The notes beneath the pieces are model-generated. The model made no database searches. It saw nothing but the letters and a program-made list of their open reading frames with translations, and had not been told where the DNA came from. A stretch of DNA of 64,000 nucleotides, from the NCBI GenBank assembly GCA_963995505.1, contig OZ023187.1:17212584-17276583 (forward strand), in the 5' to 3' direction. This stretch comes from Hypericum androsaemum. Taxonomy: Eukaryota; Streptophyta; Magnoliopsida; Malpighiales; Hypericaceae. The translations under genes and the position numbers were made by a program. Below are positions 46,600-59,453 of the stretch, in pieces; positions within the stretch are counted from its first letter, which is position 1; each line of letters begins with the position of its first letter.

Positions 46600-49260
46600 G
46601 TCGACAATTAGACCGAACTAGCAGGGCATTGTATTGTTTTCAAAAATGACCCAGAGACCGACCCGAATTTTGGTACGTTCTCTGGTTCTGATTTTTTGGG
46701 GCATTGTGGACATAAAAGAATTAAGATATCGATGTGGACTTTTACTGGTGACCGTACACTTAAGCTTGACCCGGCCCATTAAGCATTTGTCTGTCGATTA
46801 ATTTAGTTTGATGGTTGAATTCAGATTTTCACACTCAAGTTACAGCAGCTCAACGCCATAAAATACTGTCCTTCACCGGCTTAAGCATAATTTTTTGGAA
46901 CCCTGAATAGATTTCGAAGATGTGGATTATTGGTAACTAGTGGAATTTTACGCCAACGGGAAGGGCCCCACTCTAATTGATCTTGGTGTTTTGTGGATAA
47001 GACGAATAAACCCTGAGAGATTTAAGAGAGAAGCTACCCCGAGAGATTTAGATAAGCCTAATTCGCTGGGGATTTTTTTTTTGAGTAAATTTTTTGTCAC
47101 CATCGTGACCTTCCCATTCCACCTTTCTCTTATATCATTAGAGCAAATTTTCTTTAGTGAATTGTTGGAAATTATTTAATAATTGCATAATCTTTTCCTA
47201 TCTTGGCGAAACTGTTAGCACCACCTAAGGTTTATATTGGATTTGGTTTGCCTTCGGTTTGGTGTATATTAGGTTGTCTAATTTTTAAGGCACTTTTGGT
47301 TCAATTTTTCTTTTGATATTATCTTGAAGTATTTATTCAGATAGTATATATTATCGTGGTGCGCTTTAATATGGTCTATCTAGAATCTAAGGTGCAGAAT
47401 CATTCCTGCCAATAGTATAATCATCCTTTGTGGATTTTTCTTGAGAGGTATAATACATTTTACTTATAAAAAAACTCACCTTTGTGATTCCATAAAACCC
47501 ATATTTAATATGGTACATTGAAGATATATATTCCTGATTCAGTGTCACGTACACTAATGATCTCCATTAACGTGTACAGATATAATTTACCCCTCTTTCC
47601 ACAATTTTTTTTACAAGTGGATTATTTTTATTAATGAATCGTAATTTTTACACATGTGATGCCCCTCTTTCAACTATACGTAGCCGAGTCTAATATGACA
47701 TCACATCTCAAATAGATGTTAAGAATTTTTAGGTTATGTTAAATAGGTTCTCGAATTCAAATATTGTGAATAAAGTATATTATGAATTAATCATTTTTCT
47801 ATAACATGGTAGAGAGTTTGAGATGTTAAGAATTTTTAGGTTAGTTTTGGAGTGGGTAATTCTTAAATAAATATGAACTCGAACTTAAATAAATTTTACT
47901 TATCAAAAAAAAGAATTTTTAGGTTATCTTAAATAGTATCTCAAACTTAAATATTGTGAATAGAGTATATTATGAATTAATAATTTTCTATAACATGGTA
48001 GGGAAACACGAAGCCCAATTGAGACATCGGCTAAGAACCGCAAGATTCTTATCTTGTGCGAGTATTTTGTCTCGTAAAATCTTTTGATGTCATGTGAAAA
48101 TTTCATATTTAACAGAAAATTGGAAGAACAATAGCTCACCAAAATTCTTTTGATGACATGGGCCTACATCCACCTTTCATGAGGATAACAAATTAATATT
48201 TGTATCATCAGATGTAATCGTAGGTTCAAGAAAGGGGGTTCCTGTCCCGACCTACGGACATACAGCAGAAACAAGTCACTCAATGATCCATCTTATAGCT
48301 AAATGTTCCAACTAAACATACGTGGTGAAGACTAGAGAGATACATATGTCCGAATTCACATAATAATGGGGCAGATCATTTTCCTTGTACGGTTGTTCTT
48401 CTTTTTTTTTTTTGGGGGAGCAAAAGTACGGTTGTTCTTCTAGTACCTTCCTTCCTAGGCTAGCTACTTATAAATCTATGGATGGACTTCGTGCACATAA
48501 TAGATAACAGAAAGAAATGGCTAATCCCATCCATAAACATCTCTATCATCCAAAAGGAAGCTTTTCTAAAGTGCAAATTCACATGATGATGATGCATGTC
48601 AACCTCAACACTAGTTCGGTACTTTCCACCGAAAAAAGACCCAGTTCTGGTACGCTAACTAGCGGATGCTCACATGATACATATTACATTGCACTAAAGA
48701 GATAAAATAAAATCTTCCGGTGTTATTTTTTATAAACAAAATAGAAATGACCAATTTTTTCGATAATAAATTACGTGATTTTTTTGGGTAGGTAAAATAC
48801 TATATTAAAGAGGAAGAAAATGCAGAATTTACAGGGAAAATAAGAGAGAAAAAAACAACTTCCCTATAAACAATGGGGAAACCCAAACCATTATCGGACT
48901 CTTAGTGTCATGGACAACGGTGCTACGAAGGTTATAATGATGTTTGGTGGGATCTCGAAGTTTTGTGCCTCTTCGTCCTCACACCGTATTGATAGAAACT
49001 GTGTGAGAGAGAGAGAGATAAACTAAGAATATTAAATAAAAAGACTTCTTTATTTCTTCATTTATTATTCATTACAAAACTAATGAAAGCTAAGCATTAT
49101 ATAGGCAAAGGTATCAATGTGAACTACTAATGTGAAAAGGGTTCAAATTCAGTGGGGACATGGGTAATTTCCACTGAAAGGGATAGGGACAATATTAGAA
49201 ATACACTAATTAAAATAATTTAAAAAAATATCAGCAAAATAATACAATTTATGAAAATAC
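46600..49260. other. AT-rich intergenic sequence with a diverged direct repeat
   Basis: A block of about 100 bp (GTTAAGAATTTTTAGGTTAT, then AAATATTGTGAATA-AGTATATTATGAATTAAT, then TTCTATAACATGGTAG) occurs at about 47718-47812 and again at about 47909-48002. No coding sequence is supported; a 62-codon frame at 48517-48705 has no domain. A (GA)n tract lies near 49008. Confidence 0.5.
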
Positions 49261-49269
49261 AAGTATGAG

Positions 49270-49620
49270 ATATATTGGTTTCCATTTTCTCGGATATTGG
49301 TTTCCATCTTCTATGCTATTGGTTTCATTCTGCTATGATATTGGTTTTATTCTACTATGATATTGGTTTCCATCTTCTATGTTATTGGTTTCATTCTACT
49401 ATGATATTGGTTTCATTCCACCGTGATATTGGTTTCATTCTACTATGACATTGGTTTCATTCTACTATGATATTAGTTTCAACTCCAATATTGGTATCCC
49501 ATTATAAATGAAAATGTATACCATTTGAATGTATTGGTTTCATTCTTCTTGAATATTGGTATCATCGTTCTAGCATATTGGTATCATTCTACTTTAATAT
49601 TGGTATCATTCATCTATGAA
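49270..49620. repeat. Minisatellite of ATATTGGTTTCATTCTACTATG type
   Basis: About fifteen imperfect copies of a 22-24-bp unit built on ATATTGGTTTCATTCT-x-CTATG. Variants include TTGGTATCAT in the right-hand third. The array is continuous apart from one diverged insertion near 49495-49525. Non-coding. Confidence 0.85.
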
Positions 49621-49700
49621 TTTTTGCTAGAATTTTAAGCACTAAGTTCGAACAACAACCAAACGCCAACATAAAGTTCCAATCTTTAAATACAAAATCA

Positions 49701-50102
49701 TCAGAACCACATGAAATCGATCAATCCAGCAATAATCAAAGTTGAAACAGCATATGAGTCATTTCTTTCGGACCAAATAATCAACAAAAAAAGTGGGGAA
49801 AAAAATATAAAAAAGGATAAATAAAAGAGGGGGGAGCTTCGGGGAGGGGGGCGGGGAAGTAAGAGGGCCGACTCAAGATTCGCAAAACCACACCAAGAGA
49901 TGTCCGCTCTATCCACGAAATAGTCCCAAATTAAACAGGAGAACAGACAGAGAAGCAACAAATGGGAAGTCGTCTCATCGTCCTTGTCCAAGTAAAAAGG
50001 GCATAAAACTTCCCAATCTTGAATTCTTCGCATACGAATCATCACATCTCTCGTCTGGATTCTTCCCTCAAGAGCCAACCACAAAAACCCCTCAATTTTC
50101 AA
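49701..50102 (-). pseudogene. LINE reverse transcriptase zinc-binding domain relic
   Basis: Minus-strand KIEGFLWLALEGRIQTRD, then RMRRI, CPFY (second Cys of the CPxC pattern lost), DDETTSHLLLLC and IWDYF match the zf-RVT region that ends L1-type LINE ORF2 in plants. The RT domain itself is absent upstream. A 5'-truncated or decayed LINE insertion. Confidence 0.75.
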
Positions 50103-50448
50103 AGGGATGGTACTAGTCTAAACCTGACGGAGCTCTATAATCAGAGGTGTGGCAAAGAAAAAAGGGGGCAAGGATGTGTCATATCACTGAAATTTGATTC
50201 CATAGCTTCAAAAAACTTCCTTAATGAGAATAAGTAATCCTTCAATTCGTTCTTGGAGCTCTGATCAATCACAAACGTCCCTTTCTGTCAAATTTTGTGC
50301 CGCACCCCATATGATGTGCAGTCGTACGAGCTTTTTTTTTTCTTCTAAGAGACCACATAATATCCAAACATTATTGTGATAATAAATCTATGTTCGAGTG
50401 GGATGAGATTTTCAAAAATTTTCTAAACTTTCAGAATAATTATTTTAA

Positions 50449-51851
50449 GGGTAAATTACGGTCAGATCCCTGAAGTTTGGTCTCTCTCCCTTTCAGGTCA
50501 CTAAGTTTCTAAAATACATGTTGTTGTCCCCTGTGTTTGGTTTTAGAAACTCTCGGGTCCCTGACGTCGGAATATGCCAATTTCTCTGGCGACCACCTCC
50601 CTAAAAAGACTAAAATGCCCCTCCCAATTAAAAAAAATCTCTTACTTTCCTACTTCATCTTCTTCCCCACTTCATCTTTTCCATTCTACTTCATCTTCTT
50701 CCCCCCACTTTTAACCAAAAACAAAAATCAAAATTCAGTTTATTTTATAGAGAATCAAAACTAATAAAAGAATCCAAACTTAAAGAACCCTAATTTTAAA
50801 AACTTAAATTCTGGTTTATAATTTCACGTTAGAGTACAAAAAAATAATGGGATTTGGACACCAAAAAATATCAATTGTGTTTTATAATTTTAGATTGAAA
50901 AACCCTGGGTTTGCTTCCTTCATCAAGTTCCTTCCTCTGCAACTTTATCTATCCAAGTGAACTAAAAAAAACCAAATCAAGATCCCAAATTTCTGACCTG
51001 TATCCTTGCAACAAACTCCACCAACAAAGAGAGCTCAACTTTACTAAAAAATACACTCATTTTGCTCGAACCCACGTTCCTCTGCAACTTTATCCACTGA
51101 AGTGAACTAAAACAACCAATTCAAGATCCCAGATTGTCAACTCAAATCCTTGCACTAAGCTCCACCAAAGAAAAGAGTTCAACTTTATATACAATCAAGC
51201 TCATTTAACTCAACAAGAAATCTGAGAGTAGGAGAAGGCTTTGGTTACAAGCCAAGCAAAAGGAAAAAGAAAAGAGAACAAAAGAACTCCACAACATTAA
51301 TCCCTAATTTTGAAATTAGGTTCATCCCTAATTTTGGAGGTTTTTGGGGATAAAATTCATCCAAGAAATTTTCAATTTTAAAGGGAAAGATTGTTGGGTG
51401 CACTGAAGAAAGGTAGATGAGAATTTTGAGATGTGAGATTAAGCTAACGATGAAGGTTGTGAGTAGAAGGGGGAGGTCCAAGTGAAGGTTGTGAGGAGAT
51501 GAAGTGGGAAAATCATTTTTATAAGTTTCTAATTCTCTTTAGTTGTTTTTTTTTATAATTAATTTCAGATCTAGCAAACCACAAATTGGTTTTGATATTC
51601 ATTAGGTTTGAGTTTTAGTTAAAAGTTGGAGGAAGAAGATGCAGTGGGGAAGGAAGAGACTTTTTATTTTTAAGTGGGAGGGCATTTTAGTCTTTTCATA
51701 TGGGTGTATGCCGGAGAAATCGGTATATTTCGGCATCAAGGACCCGAGAATTTTTAAAATCAAACACGAGGAACAACAACATGCATTTTGAAAACCTAGA
51801 GATCCGAGAAGGAGGGAGAGCAAACCCTGGGGATCTAAGCATAATATGCCC
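50449..51851. mobile_element. Long-TIR Mutator-like element, non-autonomous
   Basis: 1403 bp flanked by a perfect 9-bp duplication TTATTTTAA (50440-50448 and 51852-51860). The termini GGGTAAATTACGG and reverse-complemented GGGCATATTATGC open inverted repeats of about 260 bp. Shared blocks include ATGTTGTTGT, TCTCGGGTCC and AAAAGACTAAAATGCCC. No MURA transposase. The interior (50930-51240) holds a direct duplication of about 140 bp (CCTCTGCAACTTTATC, CTCCACCAA). Confidence 0.88.
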
Positions 51852-51860
51852 TTATTTTAA

Positions 51861-53890
51861 TTGTCATTATTGATTTGAATTTGAAAATTTTTAATTAAAT
51901 TAAAATAAACTAATTATTAATTTATCTAAGTATTTGTTTGTAGCATATATTTATGCTCGTCCTGAAAACTCTCTTGTAACTCACAGATCAGATAGCTTGA
52001 TTTTTTTAGGAGTGACTCAGAAGCATTTCATTTATAATATCAAGTTATATAACGGGTTACAAAGATATAGCGTAAATGCTCGAGATAATATCAAGACCCA
52101 ACTAGGATAGTAGCTGGCTCTATCTTGCCATGACACAATTATGTATGTAGTTATAACTTGCACTGACAACCTTGATTGAAATATGTTTATTGTTTACTTC
52201 GAATGTGATGTGTTTAGCGTCTGCTTGACAGTTCCATTGTTTCTATTTAGGTCCGAGGTTGGGATGCAACTGCTTCATCGTCTTCTTCTTCTACATGCTG
52301 TGTGGGAACGACCTCTGTGTCTGGTGCACCTATTAACTTGAAATGCCACGAGTCCTTGCTCTACATAGCTTCCAGTAACTGTTACAGCTATTTATTTTAG
52401 GACAATGCAAAAGGCATTCATTTTGCGACGTGGTCTGACAAATATGTGCACCTTTGAGATGATGCCTTCAAAATACTCCATCTGCACTGAGAGTATCCTC
52501 AAGTAATTTGATTCTCATAAACAACTATTGATTTTTAATTGATTGTGAAAATCAGGCTTGTTGTTGACATTTGGGACTGGCAAATCCTAATGCTGCTACC
52601 TGACTTTGCAACATTGTGACGATGAACAGCCATTTAACACAATTAGTGGGTTTATATTTTACTTGTAAAAGAGGGTATGATGATCTAGATGAGTCTTGAA
52701 AGACTTGTTACTCTAAATGATTGTCATCCTTGGTCACTGCAAAACTTTACTCAAATGGCATAATAGCCAATGCAGCCATTGGTACAGTGCGGCCCCGTGC
52801 ATTTCCTCAACTGAATTGTGACAGAAAGGAACAGACCCACTTGGTAAGCCTGAAGGCAGTGCCTGGTGGTTACTTTCGAGTTGAGAGCGAACCACTGGCT
52901 CCATTTTGCGGATTAACAACATAAAGCACCTCTTTGCCTTTTGAGGCTTGAAAATTGGGTGGAAGCTGCCATTCCATTAGTTGCATTGACAGGCTGGAGA
53001 ACAATAGGCACCACATTCCCCCTCCGAGACCCAGAAGGAGCCGAGTGCCCGCCTGCATTATAGAATCTCTTAAGAGTCTTAACAAATGCATGATATGTTA
53101 GTAGACGGTGCATATGACAAAGTAAAAAATGGGGCACATATTCACTTCCAGAGTCATGAGAATGATTCGTATCTGTAATAACCACGCTGGCAACATTTTG
53201 ATGGCTTGATTTGGTGCTGAGTATCTAAACAAATAAGTGAAACTTAATCATCATCTATGACTGCCAAGGAAAATATATAGCATACATGGAGCTAACACAC
53301 TAATGTACAGGAAAAGTCACTCGCACGACTTTAAAAAGGTCATTAACATTGTCGTTAACATCAATCGGATTATATAGAAAGCTCTGTTGAAACATTTCAT
53401 AGCTAGTGCATGTCAGTCAACGCAGAATAATGTCATTCATAAAAAAGAAACTATTTTCACCAGTAACGAAGTTCACCACCTACTCATGCATGCACATGAA
53501 CAATGTTATTGGCCAGGTCACTACTTGCTAAATTGCTAATCGAGCAGACTTGTTTCATATGAAAAATTAACATGATGTACTTGTTCATTATGAATTCGGC
53601 AGAAAATTATTAACCACTTGACAGTTTAGAATCATACGATCCCAGCACATCATACAGTAACAGTAAAGCCTGATTCAACCAAGTTTGGTCATCTATCAGC
53701 ATATTATTCTGATATAATAATGTTGGTCAGACAATCAAATTATGCTTAAAGATTGGAAAAGTGAAAAGAAACAGTTATTTAGAATGGGAGGCTACACAAA
53801 GGAGTGTTCAGACAAGGATCAATCAAAAGGAAGAGCTTGAACGGTAAAACATGGACAAACGAAACATAGACGTTAAACATTCGTTACCAA
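51861..53890 (-). other. Possible decayed exons of an unrecognised gene
   Basis: 52329-52247 on the minus strand looks like a final exon: acceptor TTAATAG, then a stretch ending HVEEEDDEAVASQPRT and TAA. At 53060-52900, minus-strand frames read SRRGNVVPIVLQPVNATNG and, one frame over, SKGKEVLYVVNPQNGA, suggesting a frameshifted exon. I could not name the family or connect the pieces. The remainder is AT-rich with no features. Confidence 0.3.
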
Positions 53891-53913
53891 TAATAGAGAT
53901 TCACTTGCCTTTG

Positions 53914-54325
53914 CCCATGGACAGTCTTAAGATACCTGTCATAGTAATTGGCACCTGACCATTTCTAGTGCTGGAGGGTATACACCCCATTGCTCCTCTC
54001 CTCCCTCTGGATTCTCTCCACATATGCCAGCATCCCTCTCTTAGCGTAGTCCTTGGCGAAGGTGTCGATAACGAGTGCATCGGCGTGGAAGCCTGCGAGT
54101 GATATGAACTGCCAGCAGTATCCGAGCTTGGCGATTCTTCGGATGAAGTCCATAATCTGCTGATCGGACATGCCCGAAGCGTCCCAGTTGAAAGACGGGG
54201 AAGGTTATATGCCAACATGGTCTCTGGGTACATAGACTTCACGCCCTCCGCGAATTGAGTGCACTCGACCAGGTCCGGGCTGGCAGCCTCCATCCATATA
54301 AGATCGACATGGTTAGCGAAAGCCC
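53914..54325 (-). pseudogene. Isocitrate lyase relic
   Basis: The minus strand reads [20 protein letters not shown] and [13 protein letters not shown], then after a one-base loss near 54196 [34 protein letters not shown] and [21 protein letters not shown] at 53967-53965 replaces the Gln expected before [15 protein letters not shown]. This is the C-terminal third of plant isocitrate lyase (glyoxylate cycle, peroxisomal). Upstream and downstream coding parts, including the catalytic KKCGH region, are missing. Confidence 0.85.
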
Positions 54326-54469
54326 TGCCATGTACATGCTGGTTGAGTGCACTTGATTTGTGGCAGCAGATCAGCACACAATCAGCCACATATGGAAAAC
54401 AATAACAACCAGATTAGGATGATTGTAACAGCAGCGGATTTGCAGGGATTGGGGATAATCTCGGGACAG

Positions 54470-55277
54470 CTGGTACGCGGCAAATCTTCCTCCTGATCTG
54501 GCGTATCTCCTTTACCCCCGCAAGCGAAATGGGGCATACAGAGAGCTTTGATCCTTTGTTGAGATGTATTGAAGTTTCTTGGCGGCAACTTGTTCACGGA
54601 CAAAATGGAAGTCGATTTCCATGTGTTTGTAATGACCATTGGATTCGGGATTTGCAGACAGGTATGTGGCACCAAGATTATCACACCAAAAGATAGGTGG
54701 AGCCGTGCAAGGGAAGCCCCACTTCACGCATAAGAGATTGGAGCCACATGATTTCTGAAGCGGCAGATGCAAGTGCTCGGTATTCGGCTGCAGTCGAGGA
54801 GCAGGAGACAGCCCATTGTTTCCTTGATGACCAGGAGATTAGATTGAAACCAATATAGACTCCATACCCTGTTGTAGAGCGACGGTCAAAGGGAAAGCCT
54901 GCCCAGTCCGCGTCGCTGTAGGCTGAAAGAGTCCGTTGCCGAGAAGCCGTGGGGTGGAGACCATAGTCTCGAGTGCCTTGAAGGTAGTGGCGGATTCGCT
55001 TGACGGCTGTCTAATTGTCGGACCCCCGGAGAATGCATAAACTGAGCTGCTTGGTTGACAGCATACGCGATTTCTGGCCGCGTGATCCCCAAGTATTGGA
55101 GGCAGCCCACCACTTGCCTATTGAGTGCCGGATCACATTCAGCGTCAACTTGGGGGGACGAAGAAGTTGCTGGAGTGGCCAAAGCCTTGCAATCCACCCC
55201 AACTCCCAGATTACATCTTTGCAACAAGCTAGGAGAGCCCCAACAAACTCCGTATCTACAATTTTTCTTACAAACAA
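54470..55277 (-). pseudogene. Copia RT/RNase H relic
   Basis: Minus-strand frames read VVGCLQYLGITRPEIAYAVN and QFMHSPG (end of RT connection), YSDADWAGFPFDRRSTTGY (RNase H), LISWSSRKQWAVSCSSTAAE, then WCDNLGATYLSANP and MEIDFHFVREQVAAKK, followed by ISTKDQ. Several frame changes. It is unrelated in detail to the full-length element at 13.7-22.1 kb and lies directly beside the isocitrate lyase relic. Confidence 0.85.
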
Positions 55278-55962
55278 CTTAGAAATTCAACATCCAAGGG
55301 CAACGAGAGCATCAATCAACTACTTTAAACTTAAAAATCGCGTCAAAGTTGCGCACTTTCAGTCAACGTACAAAAAAAGCAGTCTAAATGATGTAACTGC
55401 CGTTTTTTTCCACCTCAGACACACTAAAAGTTTTAGTGATTATGATGTTCCTTATTATTGTTCCACTTGAAGAAATTTTGTGACATTGCACTATTTGTCG
55501 TCATAGCAATAGTGAGTCAATCTTCCTACCTAAAGAAAAACAGTCAATCGTATGGATTTGGTACAGGGCAGCACAACACTTCGTTGCAAAGCAAATAAAA
55601 AGGATTCTTAACTTTTTAGTGCCTGCATGGATGATCAAGGGCATAACTTGATATTTCACTACAATATCTCTGACAATTAAATATAAGAAAATGCAGAACA
55701 GTTGACGCACATCGTTGTCAATCTGAAGCGATTATTGACATGAAAAGCTCCCAAAAAATATTCACCATTGAAAGTTTCCATGATGAGCAAAATCATGCTC
55801 AAACATATACCTGGATCAATCAGGGCAATCCTGAAAAAAGATCCATCAAGTCTGTACAACACAGAACTTCCACAAAAGCAAGCACATTCAAATAAATAAA
55901 CATTAAAATGGCGAAACACCAACACGGCGTCATGCTCAGGTATCTGAATTCTTGTTTTAAAA
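55278..55962. other. Spacer and 3' flank of the F-box gene
   Basis: No coding sequence supported. The right part is probably the 3'UTR of the minus-strand gene ending at 55963. Confidence 0.5.
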
Positions 55963-58312
55963 TTACATGTAGCTGCGCAACCAGTTCAGTATTGTAGACA
56001 ACAACGGATGCAACCCATAATACCAGCTCAATTCTCGAACAGAGTGTTGCTTGACGTTGGGCACAATCCATGCACTTTTAACCTGGTACTCGGGAATGTC
56101 GCAAAAATCTCGAATGGCATGGTGTCCACCACCATACACTCCGAACACTCCGAGTTCACCTGTCTTGAGTGAATACATAAGTGGTTGATTGTCATCGACG
56201 AATCTGTTAAAGCATATCATGTCTTCCAACTCTTGCATTTCTGTGACTAGGCTAGAGTTGCGGCTCAAGAAAACCACTTTATTGTCAAGAGTGTTGACTT
56301 CTTTCCAAGCCATGGATGTCTCATCCAATTCATAAACTCTAACCCATTTTCCGTGTCTTTCAGCCCACACTGACATTAACTTTTTTCCACTTTCGAACAA
56401 GTAGCTGATGCACATAGACTTGCAAGGACTCTGTGGCTCAACAAGAAATTTCACCTTTTTTTTCATCGGATCATAAGTGCAAAGATTGCCGCAACCCCAG
56501 ATCCAATAGAATTCCCCTTTATGGAAGACTGGATTGCTGTACGGAATTAATTCAAAGTCACGACCAATAGTTTCAAACACGGGAATCTCAACTCTTGTCC
56601 AACTCATGAACCCTCGACGTATATGGTAGATAGAAGGCTGTGAATTGAACTGAATTATTGCAATCACACTACATGAAGATGAGGTTGGTAATGATGTGAA
56701 GCAAAAGCTACGGGCCTGAGCTGGCAATTGAGGAATCTCGATTATTTCTGATGTGAGAGGATTGAGAAAGAATAATTCAAACCCACTATATCTAGTCATG
56801 AGTAGCCAACCATATTTAGCGTGTTGGATACTCAGAAGTTTAGGATTTTCCGGTACAAACACATTGTACTTACTTTCATTCATGAAGTGGAATACTTCAA
56901 TTGACGAAGATGCCAGGTGCAAGAATATTGGACATCCATGTAATTTCTTTGGAACACATGTGATAACTGATCTCCAACTCTTGCACATTGTAGCAATGCG
57001 AGCGCAACTTACACATGACAACTTTTCTGCAATTGAAATAAGCACATCGTGTGGCAATTTAGACCAACCACTATCGGCGAATCTGGACAGCTTCCCCACA
57101 ACACCAGCAAGTGGGGAGCAATCTTTTCCAGTGGATAAGACCGTGGATTTTTTTATCTGTACATAATATGACATTCTGTATTGATAAGGAAAATTTTCAT
57201 TAAATAAAAATCAAATATAATCATATCTCGTTACATGTTATAACCAAGATTACAAGTATACTATATATGGTTAATAGCAGGACGACTGATATGAAATACA
57301 AAAAAACAAATATATACATGTATATATATAAAATACGAAAAAACATATCACAACCAAATAGGATAAGAAAGATGATTACCTGGAGAGGAGAAATAATGTC
57401 CACTTTGCAATCAAGTTTGCACAGTATATTTGGAGACACGAACAAAATCCATTCAGCCTGAATTAAATTTCTCTCCACATTTGGACATGGTAATGAGAAA
57501 GTCAAGACTTTCTTTTGCAGGTCGAATGAATAAATACAGGGGTCCGAGGGTTTAGTGAAGTAAATTGTGTTTTCTTTGATGCCATAGTTTTCAGCAGAGC
57601 ATATGATTCCCGAACATGATGATAAAAAGAATGCTCGGCCTCCTAAATTCTCGACAACCACTATTTTCTTCTTGCGGATATCCAACTTGCCAACGGAAAA
57701 ATAATAGGCATCCATACGAAGATCAAATCTCCGAATTACGAATAGTTCGCCATCAGATTCTACCAAATATTGTTGAACATTCCCATACTGGAATGCATGA
57801 GAAGGTAGTTGTTGTTCTCCCAAGTCTTTGAGGGTCAAGTAGGGAGGATTTGCAGCGAGTAACAACATCCTATTGAAGTAAGTAAAGATACATATATGAC
57901 CCTTATAGCAACCAACTGCACATATGAAATCGGGAAAGTTGTAGGAAAAGATTTTCTTCCTCTCAAGCTCCAAATCCTTTTCAATCCAAACAACATCTCC
58001 AGGCCTGCAAAAGTAACATGTTGCCATCCCTTCTTCTTCAGCTTTAATCACCATGACAATGCAATTTGGATTACTTGGATCATAGGAGAGAGCACAAAAA
58101 TCATAGCTAGGTCTTGGCAAGAGAGGTCTTGGTAAGAGAGGTAGTTGAATTGTTGCCATGGAAACAGGATTGAACAGTTGGCAACTCCGACGATCAATTT
58201 GATTAGACAAGATCAACCAACCATGCAAAGAGCACATTATATCGTTATCAACCATCTGGACTCGATCCATGGAATTTGGTGGAGAAATTGATGAAACCTG
58301 TTCCAACAACAA
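55963..58312 (-). CDS. DUF295 / F-box / DUF295 protein (At1g57790-like group)
   Basis: Exons 58312-57380 and 57156-55963, with a phase-0 GT-AG intron of 223 bp; 708 aa. The first exon encodes a complete DUF295-type beta-propeller half without an F-box (CSLHGWLILSNQ, QLFNPVSMATIQLPLLP, YFCRPGDVVWIEKDLE, then ending ISPLQ). The second starts with a linker, then an F-box (about residues 340-385, WSKLPHDVLISIAEKLSCVS...CKSWRSVI) and a second DUF295 region (KYGWLLMTRYSG, FFLNPLTSEIIEIPQLP, YWIWGCGNLCTYDP). F-box proteins of this class are substrate receptors of SCF ubiquitin ligases; the substrate is unknown. Two propellers around one F-box is unusual. It could be a fusion of tandem paralogues, or two adjacent genes that I have joined. 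Without splicing, exon 1 reads on to a stop at 57221 (363 aa). Confidence 0.75.
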
Positions 58313-59153
58313 ATCAATGTCTGAGTTTGAAGTTGTAAATCGAAATAGAACTTAGTCCCCTGAAGAAATCTCCTACTGTGCCAATGCAAACTACAAAAAG
58401 ATAGCCCAAAAATATGTGGACAGATTTGACACCAAACCGAATTAATTCAAAAAAATCTGGGCCGATTGGAATCAAATCATTATGAAAGTAAGTAGCCTTT
58501 AGATTCATTGACATGCATATAATAATTATAGACGGATTTGACAGAAACAGGATCAATTAAATAACGAATTAATTCATAAAAAAAACTAGGATGGGTGGAA
58601 TCAAATCAATAAGAAAAAGGAGGCTATCAGATTGGGTTTAGATTCATGACTTACCCGAGTCCAAAAGGAAAAGAAAACGCACAGTTAGAGGAGAAAAAGT
58701 TTACCATCCGCCTTCAAAATCCAAATCCAGCCGCTCTTAAGATCCCCTTTAATCCTCTGTTTTACTGAGATACAGAGAGAGGGAGGGCGAGAGGTGTTCT
58801 CTACAAAATATATTTATATAAACAAACACGAGTTACTTGCATTTATACAAAGAGAGCCCCAATTGAACGAGGAAATAAGGCCGAAAAGCCCACAAATAAG
58901 GGTCCAAATCCATTGGGGATTTTTGGGCCCCAATTGAACGAGGAAATAAGGCCGAAAAGCCCACAAGTAAGGTAAGTACTCTATATATATATCCCTCGTA
59001 TTTTTGGGCCAATTATTTTGGTCCAGTTTAGTTCAAAACTGCCTATTTTGTAGTCAGAAACAAAGAGTACTTACCTTACATATGGATAGTAAAATATCGT
59101 AGGATTCCTAAAAAAAAAAATCATAGGGTAAGGTATGGTAAAATATTAAAATT

Positions 59154-59333
59154 ATGGTTCTGAATCATTATATAGAATTAAGGTTTTTTGGAAAGTATGG
59201 TTCTGAATCATATAGAAAAATTAAGGTTTTTTGGAAAATTATTGTTCTGAATCATTATATAGAAAAATTAAGGTTTTTTGAAAAGTATGGTTCTGAATCA
59301 TTATATAGAAAAATTAAGGTTTTGTGGAAAGTT
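59154..59333. repeat. Four tandem 43-47-bp units in the loop of the inverted repeat
   Basis: Each unit contains GGTTCTGAATCATTATATAG followed by AAAAATTAAGGTTTTTTGGA, with small indels. They form the unpaired centre of the inverted repeat. Confidence 0.85.
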
Positions 59334-59450
59334 TATGGGATATTTGCCATACCTTACCCTACGATATTTTACCATCTCTGTGTTGTTTCTGACTACAAAA
59401 TAGGGAGTTTTGAACTAAACTGGACCAAAATAATTGGCCCAAAAATACGA

Positions 59451-59453
<3 letters not shown>

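Noticed and set aside
48517..48705. 62-codon small protein with Met-rich segment
   Set aside because: Isolated short frame without conserved motif or flanking gene signals.
58314..58556. Upstream F-box exon for the first DUF295 half
   Set aside because: The frame is hydrophobic and Ile/Phe-rich with no F-box pattern; it is likely 5'UTR or intron.
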